Shown: positions 16,679 through 25,064 of the stretch, one piece after another
Position numbering within the stretch: the stretch's first letter is position 1
Layout: each line of letters opens with the position of its first letter
Origin: Prevotellaceae bacterium UBA1746
Lineage (GTDB): Bacteria > Bacteroidota > Bacteroidia > Bacteroidales > Bacteroidaceae
Direction: 5' to 3'
DNA: 27,888 nt
Assembly (NCBI GenBank): GCA_905369775.1
Contig: CAJPJR010000026.1
Span: forward strand, 1-27,888
Notes under the pieces: model-generated
Told to the model about the DNA's origin: nothing
The model's database searches: none
The model's input: only the letters and a program-made list of their open reading frames with translations
Made by a program: the position numbers and the translations under genes

Positions 16679-19600
16679 ATGAACAAGAAGTCAGTCACAC
16701 TCGGCGTAGCGCTCTTGATGAGCGGCGTAGCGATGGCGCAGACGGCCGTGTTGGGTCACGTATCCGACAGCGAAGGCACCCCCATCGTCAACGCAGCAGT
16801 ACGCATCGGCACCCGCACCGTGGCCCTCACCGACGGTAAAGGAAATTTCTCGTTAGCCAAAGTGCCCGCCGGCACCAAAACGATCACGATCGCCTACGTG
16901 GGCATGAAGCCCCGCACGATGGAGATTAGCAAAAACGGCACGATGAATGTAGTGCTCGAATGGGACGACTCCAACCTCAACGAAGCCATCGTCGTGGCCT
17001 ATGGCACGGCGAAGAAAGCCTCGTTCACGGGTTCTGCCGCCACGATGAGCGCCCAGAAACTCGAGAATCGTCAAGTCTCCGACGTTTCGCGCGCCCTCAA
17101 CGGCACCGTGGCCGGTGTGCAGACCACCAGCAACAACGGCCAGCCCGGCACCTCCGCCACCATCCGCGTCCGCGGTTTCGGCTCCATCAACGCCACCATG
17201 AGCCCCCTCATCGTGCTCGATGGCGTGCCCTACGACGGCGACATCTCCTCCATCAACCCCAACGACATCGAGAACGTCTCGGTGCTCAAGGACGCCGCAT
17301 CCGCCGCCCTCTATGGTGCCCGCGGTGCCAACGGCGTGATGCTCATCACCACCAAGAAAGGTAAGTCGGGCGACGCCAAAGTGCAATTCGAAGGCCGTTG
17401 GGGCGTGAACTCGCGCGAAATCCCCAACTACGACGTGGTGCGCGACGCCAAGGACTACGTCACCTACCTCTACCACAGTCTCTACAACCAAGACATCTAC
17501 AACAACGGCCTCAGCGCCGAGCGCGCCGCCCAGCGCACCAACCCGCGCATCCAGAAGGCCCTCGGCTACCCCGTCTTCTCCACCCCCGAAGGCGAACTCC
17601 TCTTCGACGCCAACGGCAACTTCAACCCCCGCGCCACCCTCGGCTACATGGTGCGCGACAAGCAGGGCAACCCCCTCAACCTCCTTCGCCCCGACAACTG
17701 GGAGAAAGAAATCTTCCGTCAAAACACCCGTCAGGAATACAATCTCAGCGTCTCCGGCGGCAACGAGCGCTTCAACTACTACTGGGGCAGCGGCTACCTC
17801 AACGACGAGGGTATCATCGACAACTCCGGCTACAAGCGCTACTCCACTCGCCTGAATGCCGACTATCTGGCCAAGTCGTGGCTCAAGATCGGTGCCAACC
17901 TCGGCTACTCCTACGCCCAAAGCGCCTACCCCGAAGAGCAGACCAACAAGGAAGCCACCAGCTCGGGCAACGCCTTCTACATCGCCAACAGCATGGCTCC
18001 CGTCTATCCCATGTATGTGCGCAACCCCGACGGCAGCTTCACCCACCATCCCACCACCGGCCAGCAGATCTTCGACTACGGCGACGGACAGAACGTGCCC
18101 TATAAGCGCAACTTCATGTCGCTCTCCAACCCCGTGGGCGACCTGACCAACAACCTCCACGAATTCCTCACCGATCTCTTCACCGGTCGCTGGTATGCCA
18201 ATGTGATGCCCCTCAAGGGCTTGACGCTCACGGCCTCTTTGGGTCTCACGGTCGACAACACCCGCGAGCACGACGCCAGATCTCCCCTCGTCGGCCAGTC
18301 GGCCAATTCCGGTGGTGAAGCCGCTCAAAGCCTCGTGCAGATGCGCAGCCTCAACCAGCAGTATCTCGCCACCTACAAGACATCGTGGGGTCTGCACAGC
18401 GCCGACTTCCTCCTCGGTTTCGAGCGCTACGACCGCCACACCGAAGAACTCTCCGCCAACGGCCAATATCTCTATCGCGACGGCGTTTGGGCGGTGAACA
18501 ACACCATCAACCAGCGCAAGGGTTACGGTAAATACGGCGAATACTCCACCGCCGGTTTCTTCGGTCGCGTCAACTATGACTGGGCCGAGAAGTACTTCGC
18601 CAGCTTCAGCTTCCGCCGCGACGGTTCTTCGCGCTTCCACCCCGACCACCGCTGGGGCAACTTCTGGAGCCTTTCCGGCGCCTGGGACGTGGCCAAGGAA
18701 TCGTTCATGAAACCCTACCGCTGGGTCGACCTCCTCAAGGTGAAGGCCTCGTTCGGCCAGCAGGGCAACGACGCCATCGGCAACAACTACGCCTACATCG
18801 ACCAGTACAAGGTGACGGGCGCCAACAGCATGCTCGCCGATGCCACCCTGACCTACAAAGGCAACAAGGACCTCACGTGGGAAAAGAGCAACTCGTTCAA
18901 CGTGGGTGTTGACTTCAGCCTGTGGAACGGCAAGCTCGCCGGTTCGGTCGAATATTTCAACCGCCAGACCAGCGACATGCTCTACAACAAGCCCGTGGCC
19001 CTCTCCAACGGCTACGCCACCATGCCCATGAACATCGGTTCGATGCGCAACAGCGGTGTCGAAATCGACCTCAACTCCGTGGTGCTCCACAACAGCCGCC
19101 TCAAGTGGACCGTTGCCGCCAACGCCACCTTCCTGAGCAACAAGATTCTCAAGCTCCACCCCGACTTCGCCAAAGACGGCATCAAGAGCGGTTCGCGCCT
19201 CTACCAAGAAGGGCAGAACATGTTCCAACTCAACCTCGTGGAATACGGCGGCGTCGACCCCGTCACGGGTAAGGCCATGTATTGGACCGTGAACAAAGAC
19301 AGCAAGACGGGCGCCACCTCTCGCGTGCTCACCGACGACTGGGACGATGCCTACGCCAACGCACGTCATGCCATGGGCAACCTCCTGCCCACCGTCACGG
19401 GCGGTTTCAGCTCCACGCTCGAAGCCTTCGGTTTCGACCTCTCCGTCTCGGCCTCCTTCCAGCTCGGCGGCAAGGTGATGGACCAAGGTTACCAAGACCT
19501 CATGCACGTCAAGGCGGAAAACGCCGGTCAAAACTGGCACAAGGACATCGCCCGTGCCTGGACCCCGCAAAATCAGCACACCGATGTGCCGCGTCTCGAT

Positions 19601-19873
19601 GCCGGCGACAGCAATGCCGACGCCACTTCCACCCGCTGGCTCGTGTCGTCCGACTACCTCTCGCTCAACAATGTCACGCTGGGCTACACGCTGCCGCGCC
19701 ACCTCGTGCGCCACGCCAAGCTCGCCTCGGCTCGCCTCTATGCCGCCGCCGACAACCTCGCACTCTTCGCCGCCCGCCAGGGCATCGACCCGCGCCAGAG
19801 CCAGACCGCTGTCTACGCCAACTCCTACACGGCCGTGCGCACCGTCTCCTTCGGCGTGAAACTCACTTTCTAA
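16679..19873 (+). CDS. SusC/RagA-family TonB-dependent outer membrane transporter
   Basis: This 1064-residue protein has a signal peptide ending MSGVAMAQ (residue 21). A CarboxypepD-regulatory-like domain follows (about 22-95: VLGHVSDSEGTPIVNAAV ... LTDGKGNFSLAKVPAGT). A TonB-box-like NEAIVVAYGT is at 101-110. The plug has VRGFGSINATMSPLIVLDGV (164-183) and VLKDAASAALYGARGANGV (202-220), which identify the SusC/RagA family. The rest is a long beta-barrel ending in an aromatic residue (VSFGVKLTF). With the SusD partner it imports oligosaccharides across the outer membrane with TonB energy. The substrate cannot be read; the fucosidase next door suggests fucosylated glycans. susD starts 22 bases downstream. 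No sensor/regulator or ECF sigma/anti-sigma pair is found nearby. Confidence 0.96.
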   Translation: MNKKSVTLGVALLMSGVAMAQTAVLGHVSDSEGTPIVNAAVRIGTRTVALTDGKGNFSLAKVPAGTKTITIAYVGMKPRTMEISKNGTMNVVLEWDDSNLNEAIVVAYGTAKKASFTGSAATMSAQKLENRQVSDVSRALNGTVAGVQTTSNNGQPGTSATIRVRGFGSINATMSPLIVLDGVPYDGDISSINPNDIENVSVLKDAASAALYGARGANGVMLITTKKGKSGDAKVQFEGRWGVNSREIPNYDVVRDAKDYVTYLYHSLYNQDIYNNGLSAERAAQRTNPRIQKALGYPVFSTPEGELLFDANGNFNPRATLGYMVRDKQGNPLNLLRPDNWEKEIFRQNTRQEYNLSVSGGNERFNYYWGSGYLNDEGIIDNSGYKRYSTRLNADYLAKSWLKIGANLGYSYAQSAYPEEQTNKEATSSGNAFYIANSMAPVYPMYVRNPDGSFTHHPTTGQQIFDYGDGQNVPYKRNFMSLSNPVGDLTNNLHEFLTDLFTGRWYANVMPLKGLTLTASLGLTVDNTREHDARSPLVGQSANSGGEAAQSLVQMRSLNQQYLATYKTSWGLHSADFLLGFERYDRHTEELSANGQYLYRDGVWAVNNTINQRKGYGKYGEYSTAGFFGRVNYDWAEKYFASFSFRRDGSSRFHPDHRWGNFWSLSGAWDVAKESFMKPYRWVDLLKVKASFGQQGNDAIGNNYAYIDQYKVTGANSMLADATLTYKGNKDLTWEKSNSFNVGVDFSLWNGKLAGSVEYFNRQTSDMLYNKPVALSNGYATMPMNIGSMRNSGVEIDLNSVVLHNSRLKWTVAANATFLSNKILKLHPDFAKDGIKSGSRLYQEGQNMFQLNLVEYGGVDPVTGKAMYWTVNKDSKTGATSRVLTDDWDDAYANARHAMGNLLPTVTGGFSSTLEAFGFDLSVSASFQLGGKVMDQGYQDLMHVKAENAGQNWHKDIARAWTPQNQHTDVPRLDAGDSNADATSTRWLVSSDYLSLNNVTLGYTLPRHLVRHAKLASARLYAAADNLALFAARQGIDPRQSQTAVYANSYTAVRTVSFGVKLTF

Positions 19874-19895
19874 TCCTTCCCAAAACCGCTTCACA

Positions 19896-21500
19896 ATGAA
19901 ATCACTATATCAATGGGGCCGGTTGTCGCTCGGCCTGCTCCCCTTCTTCGCCCTCGCCGGCTGCACCGATCTCGACACCGCCCCGCAAGGCGACACCGTC
20001 ACCGAAGCTCAAAAAGCGGAACTCTATCGCCGCGTCCCCGAGCGCGCCTCCGCAGCTGTCAATGGCGTCATGAGCATCTTCTCTCGCTTGGAAGCCACCT
20101 CCAAAGGCCACCTCGATTTCGGCTACGGCTCCGTCCTGCTCGGCTTTGACTGCCGCGGCGCCGACGTGACCTGCACCACCAACGGCTACAACTGGTTCGG
20201 TGCCGAGACCACGCTCGACGACAACCACGTCTACGATCGCTTCCCCCGCGTGGTGTGGAGCAACTGCTACGACCAGATCAAGGCCTGCAACGCCCTGCTC
20301 GCCTCCGTCAAGAGCGACGACACCAACCCCGTCACCCGCTTCAACCGCGCCCAGGCTCAGGCCGTTCGCGCCTTCGACTACTTCACCCTCGCCCAAAGCT
20401 TCCAGTTCACCTACAAGGGCCATGAGCAGGCCAACTGCGTGCCCGTGATCACCGAAGACAACCAAGCCGAGTCCGAGAAGAAAGGTCTCCCCCTCTCCAG
20501 CGTCGAAGCCGTCTATCAGCGCATCAACACCGACCTCGACTCCGCGCTCGTCAATCTCCAGTCCACCGACACCGAGCGCAGCGACCGTCGCTTCGTCAGT
20601 CTCGCCGTAGTCTACGGCCTCCGGGCTCGCGTCGCCCTCGTACAGCAACGCTGGGCCGATGCCGCCGCTGCCGCCGACCAAGCCATCACCGCCGCTGCCG
20701 CCGAAGGCATCACCCCCGCCTCTCGCGAAGCCGTGAGCCACCCCACCTTCACCTCCATGAGCGAAAACGATTGGATGTGGGGCATCAAGATCGAAGAGAC
20801 CGACCCCGTGGTCACCTCGGGCGTCGTCAACTGGGCCTCGCACATGTGCACCTTCGCCTACGGCTACGTGATGGTCGGCGCCACCAAGGGCATCAACACC
20901 AAGCTCTACGCCTCCATCCCCTCCACCGACGTGCGCAAAGGCTGGTTCCTCGACGCCAAGGGCGAATCGCCCAACCTCAACCGTGCCCAGCGCGGCTACC
21001 TGGCCGAGATCGGTGCAGCGCCCTTCACCAACGTGAAGTTCGACTCCTACAAGAGCGTGCCCAACCAGTCCATCAGCGCTCAGGATCTGCTGCTCATGCG
21101 CGTCGAAGAGATGTACCTCATCAAGGCCGAAGCCCTCGCCATGAGCGGTCAAACCGCCGAAGGTGCCAAGGTGCTCACCGACTTCGTCAAGACCTATCGC
21201 GATCCCGCCTACACGCTGACCGCCACCACCCCCGAAGCCGTACAAGAGGCCGTGTGGATGCAGCGCCGCGTGGAACTCTGGGGCGAAGGCTTCTCCTACT
21301 TCGACCTGTTGCGTCTCGGCAAAGGCATCGACCGTCGCGACTGCGGTTTCCTGCAGGAAGTCAACTACAACGTCCCGGCCAACTCCCCCGTGATGCTCAT
21401 TCCCGTCCCGCAGAAGGAACGCGAAGCCAACAAGGCCGTGAAAGACGGCGACTACAACCCGCTCGGCAGCAAGCCGCAACCCGTGCCTCTCAACAATTGA
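19896..21500 (+). CDS. SusD/RagB-family surface glycan-binding lipoprotein
   Basis: This 534-residue lipoprotein has a lipobox LAGC with lipidated C23, followed by acidic residues (TDLD) typical of surface export. The N-terminal helical region and the C-terminal RRVELWGEGFSYFDLLRLGK match SusD family members. It caps the SusC barrel and binds glycans for import. It lies 22 bases after susC, on the same transcript. A strong terminator begins 50 bases downstream. Confidence 0.95.
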   Translation: MKSLYQWGRLSLGLLPFFALAGCTDLDTAPQGDTVTEAQKAELYRRVPERASAAVNGVMSIFSRLEATSKGHLDFGYGSVLLGFDCRGADVTCTTNGYNWFGAETTLDDNHVYDRFPRVVWSNCYDQIKACNALLASVKSDDTNPVTRFNRAQAQAVRAFDYFTLAQSFQFTYKGHEQANCVPVITEDNQAESEKKGLPLSSVEAVYQRINTDLDSALVNLQSTDTERSDRRFVSLAVVYGLRARVALVQQRWADAAAAADQAITAAAAEGITPASREAVSHPTFTSMSENDWMWGIKIEETDPVVTSGVVNWASHMCTFAYGYVMVGATKGINTKLYASIPSTDVRKGWFLDAKGESPNLNRAQRGYLAEIGAAPFTNVKFDSYKSVPNQSISAQDLLLMRVEEMYLIKAEALAMSGQTAEGAKVLTDFVKTYRDPAYTLTATTPEAVQEAVWMQRRVELWGEGFSYFDLLRLGKGIDRRDCGFLQEVNYNVPANSPVMLIPVPQKEREANKAVKDGDYNPLGSKPQPVPLNN

Positions 21501-21549
21501 TGCGGCCGGGCGCCCACTCGCTTTTCCATTTCATCTAAGTGTTTGTTTC

Positions 21550-21596
21550 GATCCGGGGGCTCATCCCTCGTTCCGCAGCCCCCGGATCATTTTTTT
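21550..21596 (+). terminator. intrinsic terminator between susD and the small lipoprotein gene
   Basis: GATCCGGGGGCT (21550-21561) pairs perfectly with AGCCCCCGGATC (21577-21588) around a 15-base loop, followed by seven T (21590-21596). It ends only 14 bases before the next ATG (21611), so no promoter fits between. Confidence 0.93.
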
Positions 21597-21610
21597 CACT
21601 CGCTCACACA

Positions 21611-22051
21611 ATGAAACTCCATATTCTCCCCCTCCTCGCCGCCGGCCTTCTCGCCGCCTCCGCCGCCGTGTCGTGCAGCGACGATCCGTCGTGGACCGAC
21701 TCCTCGTCCACCCAAACCGACAAATACAGCTTCTTGCACAGCACGCGCAGCTTCAACTTTGTCACTGCACGCCCGCTCGACCAATACACCGTCACGCTGC
21801 TTCGCGGCACGTCGAAGGGTGCCGCCACGGTAGCCGTTCGCGTGAAGGCCGACACGCTGCACGCCAGCTACCTGCCCGACACCCTCGTGCACTTCGCCGA
21901 CGGCAGCACCACCGCCGAATTGGTAGTGAAGGTCAACCACAGCCTGCTCACCTCCGAAAAAACGGCTGTCGACACGCTCGAACTCGCGCCCGACAAGGTT
22001 TCGGCCACCGGCACGCGTCGCCTCCTCGTCACGCTCAATAACGTGAAATAA
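21611..22051 (+). CDS. small lipoprotein following SusCD, possible glycan-binding protein
   Basis: This 146-residue protein has a signal peptide and a probable lipobox AVSC with C22, followed by SDD, an acidic stretch typical of Bacteroidetes surface lipoproteins. The remainder looks all-beta (QYTVTLLRGTSKGAATVAVR, then TTAELVVKVN), like an Ig- or Calx-beta-like module found in accessory lipoproteins of polysaccharide utilisation loci. I cannot assign a family. ATG 21611 is chosen over an open frame from 21539 because that extension crosses the terminator and lacks a signal peptide. Expression would depend on read-through of the terminator just upstream. Confidence 0.75.
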   Translation: MKLHILPLLAAGLLAASAAVSCSDDPSWTDSSSTQTDKYSFLHSTRSFNFVTARPLDQYTVTLLRGTSKGAATVAVRVKADTLHASYLPDTLVHFADGSTTAELVVKVNHSLLTSEKTAVDTLELAPDKVSATGTRRLLVTLNNVK

Positions 22052-22090
22052 CACCCGCCGAGGGGATCTCCCCTCGCCCTCCCCAATTCA

Positions 22091-22130
22091 ACCACTCCCC
22101 CTCGCGCCCAACGGCACGAGGGGGAGTGGT
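22091..22130 (+). terminator. hairpin after the small lipoprotein gene; shared 28-base core
   Basis: ACCACTCCCCCTCG (22091-22104) pairs perfectly with CGAGGGGGAGTGGT (22117-22130). The tail GCGTTTCACTT is only moderately T-rich. Bases 22097-22124 are identical to 24737-24764 apart from one loop base, and both lie in the same orientation on either side of the ATPase/RloB pair. Confidence 0.75.
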
Positions 22131-22400
22131 GCGTTTCACTTCTTGCCGTGCAAGGCGCCGGCGCCCCGCGAGAATGCGCTTGCGAAGAACAGAAAGAGAG
22201 GGGGACTTTCGATGAAGTAAAATGAAACAACCTATTTAGCAGAAATCAGAACGCCCAATTTGCAGCATCTAAACTTTTAGCGAACAACAAGACTTGACAT
22301 GCCTGCTGTCCGGAGTAATCTACGATCTTGCGCTGTGCACTTTGAGGAAGTGAGCGCACACGAGTTCACACATATTTCCTGCAAGTATTTGACAGGAACC
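22131..22400. other. gene-free stretch marking a drop in GC
   Basis: I see no gene or clear repeat. Around 22200 the sequence changes from GC-rich to markedly AT-richer (for example 22210-22290), marking the left edge of the low-GC block that carries the ATPase and RloB genes. No tRNA, integrase or direct target duplication is seen here. Confidence 0.4.
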
Positions 22401-22431
22401 TTGGAAACCACGACTAGATTGACTACATTTG
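22401..22431 (+). promoter_or_regulatory. promoter of the ATPase/RloB pair
   Basis: TTGG (22401-22404), a 19-base spacer and TACATTTG (22424-22431) match the Bacteroidetes promoter. The ATG follows at 22462. Having its own promoter, the pair can be expressed independently of neighbours. Confidence 0.75.
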
Positions 22432-22461
22432 CAACTCAAACAAGTAACAATATGTCATCAC

Positions 22462-23784
22462 ATGATATTAAGAGTAACAGTTGAGAATTTATTCTCGTTC
22501 AAAGAAGAAGCTCAAATCAGTTTCGTTGCAGGTAAAAGCGATAAGCATCCGGAACAGGTTTGTCGCGCAAAAAAGCGTGATGATATTTCTGTACTCAAAG
22601 CAGGTATCATATATGGTGCCAATGCCTCCGGTAAGAGCAACATCATTAAGGCAGTTTCCCTTCTTCAGAAGATCGCTTTGGGGGGTGTCCCCAAGAACGA
22701 ATTGGAGCCTTTTAAGCTTTCGACTTTAGAGAATAAGCCTTCTAAGGTTGAAATGGAAATCAAGGTTGGTGGGAAATACTACGCCTATGGCGTTGAATTC
22801 TCTGTGAAAGGTCTGGTTGAAGAATGGTTGTTCGAGATCAACAGTCGTTCAGACACGGAGATCTATACACGCAAAGTGGTGGCCGATGGCAACTGTTTCA
22901 CCTTTGGCACCAACACGGCCAACGAAGAGGAAAAGCAGCTTGTGGGCTTCATCAGCAAGAGTACTCCAAAGAGCGACAGCTTTCTTTCTGAATACATCAA
23001 GCGAAACGGTAAAGGCATCGGTGCAATCAGTGAGGTCTATCGCTGGATGAAAGAGAATCTAAAAATCATCTTCCCAAAAACAAAGTTCGAAGGGCTGTCA
23101 ATCCGTGTGGAAAAAGATAAGCAATTTGCTGATGCCACAAAATCACTTCTTGATTATTTCAATACCGGTATTGTTGACATACGACGCGTTAAGGTGACCA
23201 AGGAAAATATAGAATTACCCAAGGAACTGGTAACGGACCTACTCTCGGAAGCAGAACCCGGTAAAGGCATTGTTGTAGCTTCTCCATCCGGTTCTGCAAT
23301 CTACTTCTTCGAATCTGATGAAAATGGTGCAACGACCATCTATAAGCAGAACACAATCCACAAAGGTGAAGGTGACACAGAGGTTGCATTTGAGATGAAT
23401 GAGGAGTCAGATGGTTCTATAAGGATCATGGATTTCATCCCTATGCTCATTGATTTGCGTCTGAATGATGCCGTCTATCTGATAGACGAAATTGATAGAA
23501 GTATGCATCCTATGCTTTCTCAGAAGATACTTGAGTATTACTTCAGACACCTCAAAGCAGACAAAGACACTCAACTTATCTTCTCCACCCACGAATCCAA
23601 TCTGCTTAACTTGGATCTGATTCGTGCCGACGAGGTGTGGTTTGTAGAGAAAGCTACAGATGGAGCGTCTCATTTCACCTCTCTTGCGGAGTACAAACCG
23701 AGAGAAAACATTCGCAAAGGGTATCTTCAAGGTAGGTATGGTGCAATACCCTTTTTTGCACCTATCAACAACCTAAAATGGTGA
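22462..23784 (+). CDS. AAA15-type ATPase (RloA/AbiLi-like), putative phage defence
   Basis: This 440-residue ABC/SMC-like ATPase begins MILRVTVENLFSFKEEAQIS, typical of the AAA15/COG1106 family. Walker A is GANASGKS at 52-59, Walker B is VYLIDEID at 338-345, and the switch histidine is in FSTHES shortly after. Such ATPases pair with an effector in defence modules: RloA-RloB, AbiLi-AbiLii, and the related PARIS pair. The next gene, 3 bases after the stop, is an RloB protein, matching RloA-RloB/AbiL. The open frame reaches 22429, inside the promoter, so ATG 22462 is used. G+C is visibly lower than neighbours (35% and 52% in two sampled lines), which suggests acquisition by transfer. All ATPase motifs look intact. 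Confidence 0.85.
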   Translation: MILRVTVENLFSFKEEAQISFVAGKSDKHPEQVCRAKKRDDISVLKAGIIYGANASGKSNIIKAVSLLQKIALGGVPKNELEPFKLSTLENKPSKVEMEIKVGGKYYAYGVEFSVKGLVEEWLFEINSRSDTEIYTRKVVADGNCFTFGTNTANEEEKQLVGFISKSTPKSDSFLSEYIKRNGKGIGAISEVYRWMKENLKIIFPKTKFEGLSIRVEKDKQFADATKSLLDYFNTGIVDIRRVKVTKENIELPKELVTDLLSEAEPGKGIVVASPSGSAIYFFESDENGATTIYKQNTIHKGEGDTEVAFEMNEESDGSIRIMDFIPMLIDLRLNDAVYLIDEIDRSMHPMLSQKILEYYFRHLKADKDTQLIFSTHESNLLNLDLIRADEVWFVEKATDGASHFTSLAEYKPRENIRKGYLQGRYGAIPFFAPINNLKW

Positions 23785-23787
23785 GCT

Positions 23788-24435
23788 ATGAGAAAGCGTA
23801 AGAGCTTTGAGCGCCCGGAAGGGGGCAAATCCGGTCGCCTTGTAGTCATTGCGGCAGAAGGTAAGGAAACCGAGAACATTTACTTCGAACAGATGAAGGC
23901 TTCCTTGCATGCCTCCGGTGTACAGATCGAGGTCTTGCGAAGAGATTCTAATGAGTCCAGTCCGGAGCATGTCTATCGTCAGATTCAAGACTTTGCTGCA
24001 AAATATGATATGGATGAAGACGATCAGTTATGGGCGGTTGTTGACAAAGACCAGTGGACGGAGCAAATGCTTTCCGGTGTAGCTCAGAAGTGTTCACAGC
24101 ACGAACGTTACTTTTTTTGCGTCAGTAACCCCTGTTTTGAGCTATGGCTCATTCTGCATCTTGAAGATGTAGCACAGTATGCAGAAGCAGACAGGAAGGG
24201 TTTGTCCGAGAACAAGAAAACCAAACGCAACGGCGACACTTGGACAAAGAAAAGGCTTCGTGAGCTCATGGGCAGCTATCGCGAATCACAATACGACGCG
24301 ACAAAACTTCTCCCCGAAATTGAAAAGGCTATCGAAAGAGCAAGCAAGTTGGACAGCAATCCCAATGACAGGTGGCCTCAGTCTGTGGGTACCAGAGTCT
24401 ATCGGCTTGTCAACAGCATCTTAGGAAAACAATAG
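23788..24435 (+). CDS. RloB-family protein, putative TOPRIM-like effector nuclease
   Basis: This 215-residue protein shows the RloB pattern: IAAEGKETENIYFEQM with E24 and T28-E29, the acidic VVDKDQW (D86, D88), and SNPCFELWLILHL at 113-125. In the RloB/AbiLii family these acidic residues resemble a TOPRIM metal site, and the protein is thought to be the toxic part of the defence pair. The start lies 3 bases after the ATPase stop, so the two are translated from one message. G+C is low like its partner. Nuclease activity is inferred from the family and not shown. Confidence 0.85.
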   Translation: MRKRKSFERPEGGKSGRLVVIAAEGKETENIYFEQMKASLHASGVQIEVLRRDSNESSPEHVYRQIQDFAAKYDMDEDDQLWAVVDKDQWTEQMLSGVAQKCSQHERYFFCVSNPCFELWLILHLEDVAQYAEADRKGLSENKKTKRNGDTWTKKRLRELMGSYRESQYDATKLLPEIEKAIERASKLDSNPNDRWPQSVGTRVYRLVNSILGKQ

Positions 24436-24447
24436 CCTCACAAGCAA

Positions 24448-24705
24448 AGAGGGTTCAGCCGGCCATTTGGAATGATGCGGCAACTGTGCGGTTCAACCGC
24501 GGTATTAGTCGCGTCAAACGCTTGATGACAGACAATGGAGGACAAGAACCCCACTTCGACATTACCAAGATAACCGCTTTCGAAGTTATCGCTCACTCAG
24601 CCATCAAAGCATCTGAAGAACAAAAGATTACCATTCTCAGCAAGGAAACTCTTACCAAGTTGCTTACCAAGAGATACACTTCTCCCTCCTCTTCCGTCAC
24701 ATTCT
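24448..24705 (+). pseudogene. possible coding remnant downstream of RloB
   Basis: After RloB a different frame gives a protein-like stretch with varied residues, including VQPAIWNDAATVRFNR, ISRVKRLMTDNGGQ and AFEVIAHSAIKASEEQK, ending in LLTKRYTS. It has no start codon of its own near its beginning and fades into the terminator region. It may be the tail of a gene displaced or broken when the defence pair arrived. The family is not recognised; an oxidoreductase C-terminus is one weak possibility. It could also be chance. Confidence 0.3.
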
Positions 24706-24730
24706 TATCACACGCCCACCTCCCCACACA

Positions 24731-24768
24731 AAAATTCCCCCTCGCGCCCAAAGGCACGAGGGGGAATT
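24731..24768 (-). terminator. intrinsic terminator of the DUF5053-like gene
   Basis: AATTCCCCCTCG (24733-24744) pairs perfectly with CGAGGGGGAATT (24757-24768). Read on the minus strand, the hairpin is followed by TTTTT (complement of the A-run ending at 24734), directly after the stop of the minus-strand gene at 24792. Its 28-base core is shared with 22097-22124. Confidence 0.85.
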
Positions 24769-24791
24769 GGTGTGTACGGCAGCGCACGCGC

Positions 24792-25049
24792 TCAGAATTC
24801 GAGTTGCTCCGCCGTTTTGCGCAGCCGTTCGGCCAAGTCCAAGAACGCGCCGCGCAGTTGTTCGGCTTCCGATCGGGTGAAGCCGTCCGGTCGGCCGTTG
24901 CCGTCATGCCCATTGAGTTTGTGATAGAACCAAGACGCACTGCGATCGAAATAGGCTTCGGCTATTTCGCCCCAGCAAATAAAATCTTCCACGTCGTCAA
25001 AACGGCGACGCATATCCGTGATGCGGTCTGATTGAGAAACAACTGTCAT
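24792..25049 (-). CDS. small DUF5053-like protein
   Basis: This 85-residue protein contains FDDVEDFICWGEIAEAYFDR, then SASWFYHKLNGHDGNG and EAEQLRGAFLDLAERL. I recognise this as the pattern of DUF5053 proteins of Bacteroidetes, small and probably helical with a helix-turn-helix-like first part; their function is unknown. It is intact, lies 15 bases downstream of the transporter gene on the same strand, and has a good terminator after it. The family is often found near mobile or accessory genes, but I cannot link it to the defence pair. Confidence 0.78.
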   Translation of the reverse strand: MTVVSQSDRITDMRRRFDDVEDFICWGEIAEAYFDRSASWFYHKLNGHDGNGRPDGFTRSEAEQLRGAFLDLAERLRKTAEQLEF

Positions 25050-25064
25050 CCTATCTATTCTGTT

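Noticed and set aside
16853..19894. Very long open frames on the minus strand opposite susC, ftsH, fkp, susD and the secreted protein
   Set aside because: They mirror GC-rich codon use of clear plus-strand genes, have no recognisable domains and are rich in Gly, Val, Ala and His in the manner of shadow frames.
22131..22461. tRNA or attachment site at the left edge of the low-GC block
   Set aside because: I found no cloverleaf or CCA-ended gene and no integrase; only the shared hairpin core marks the edges.
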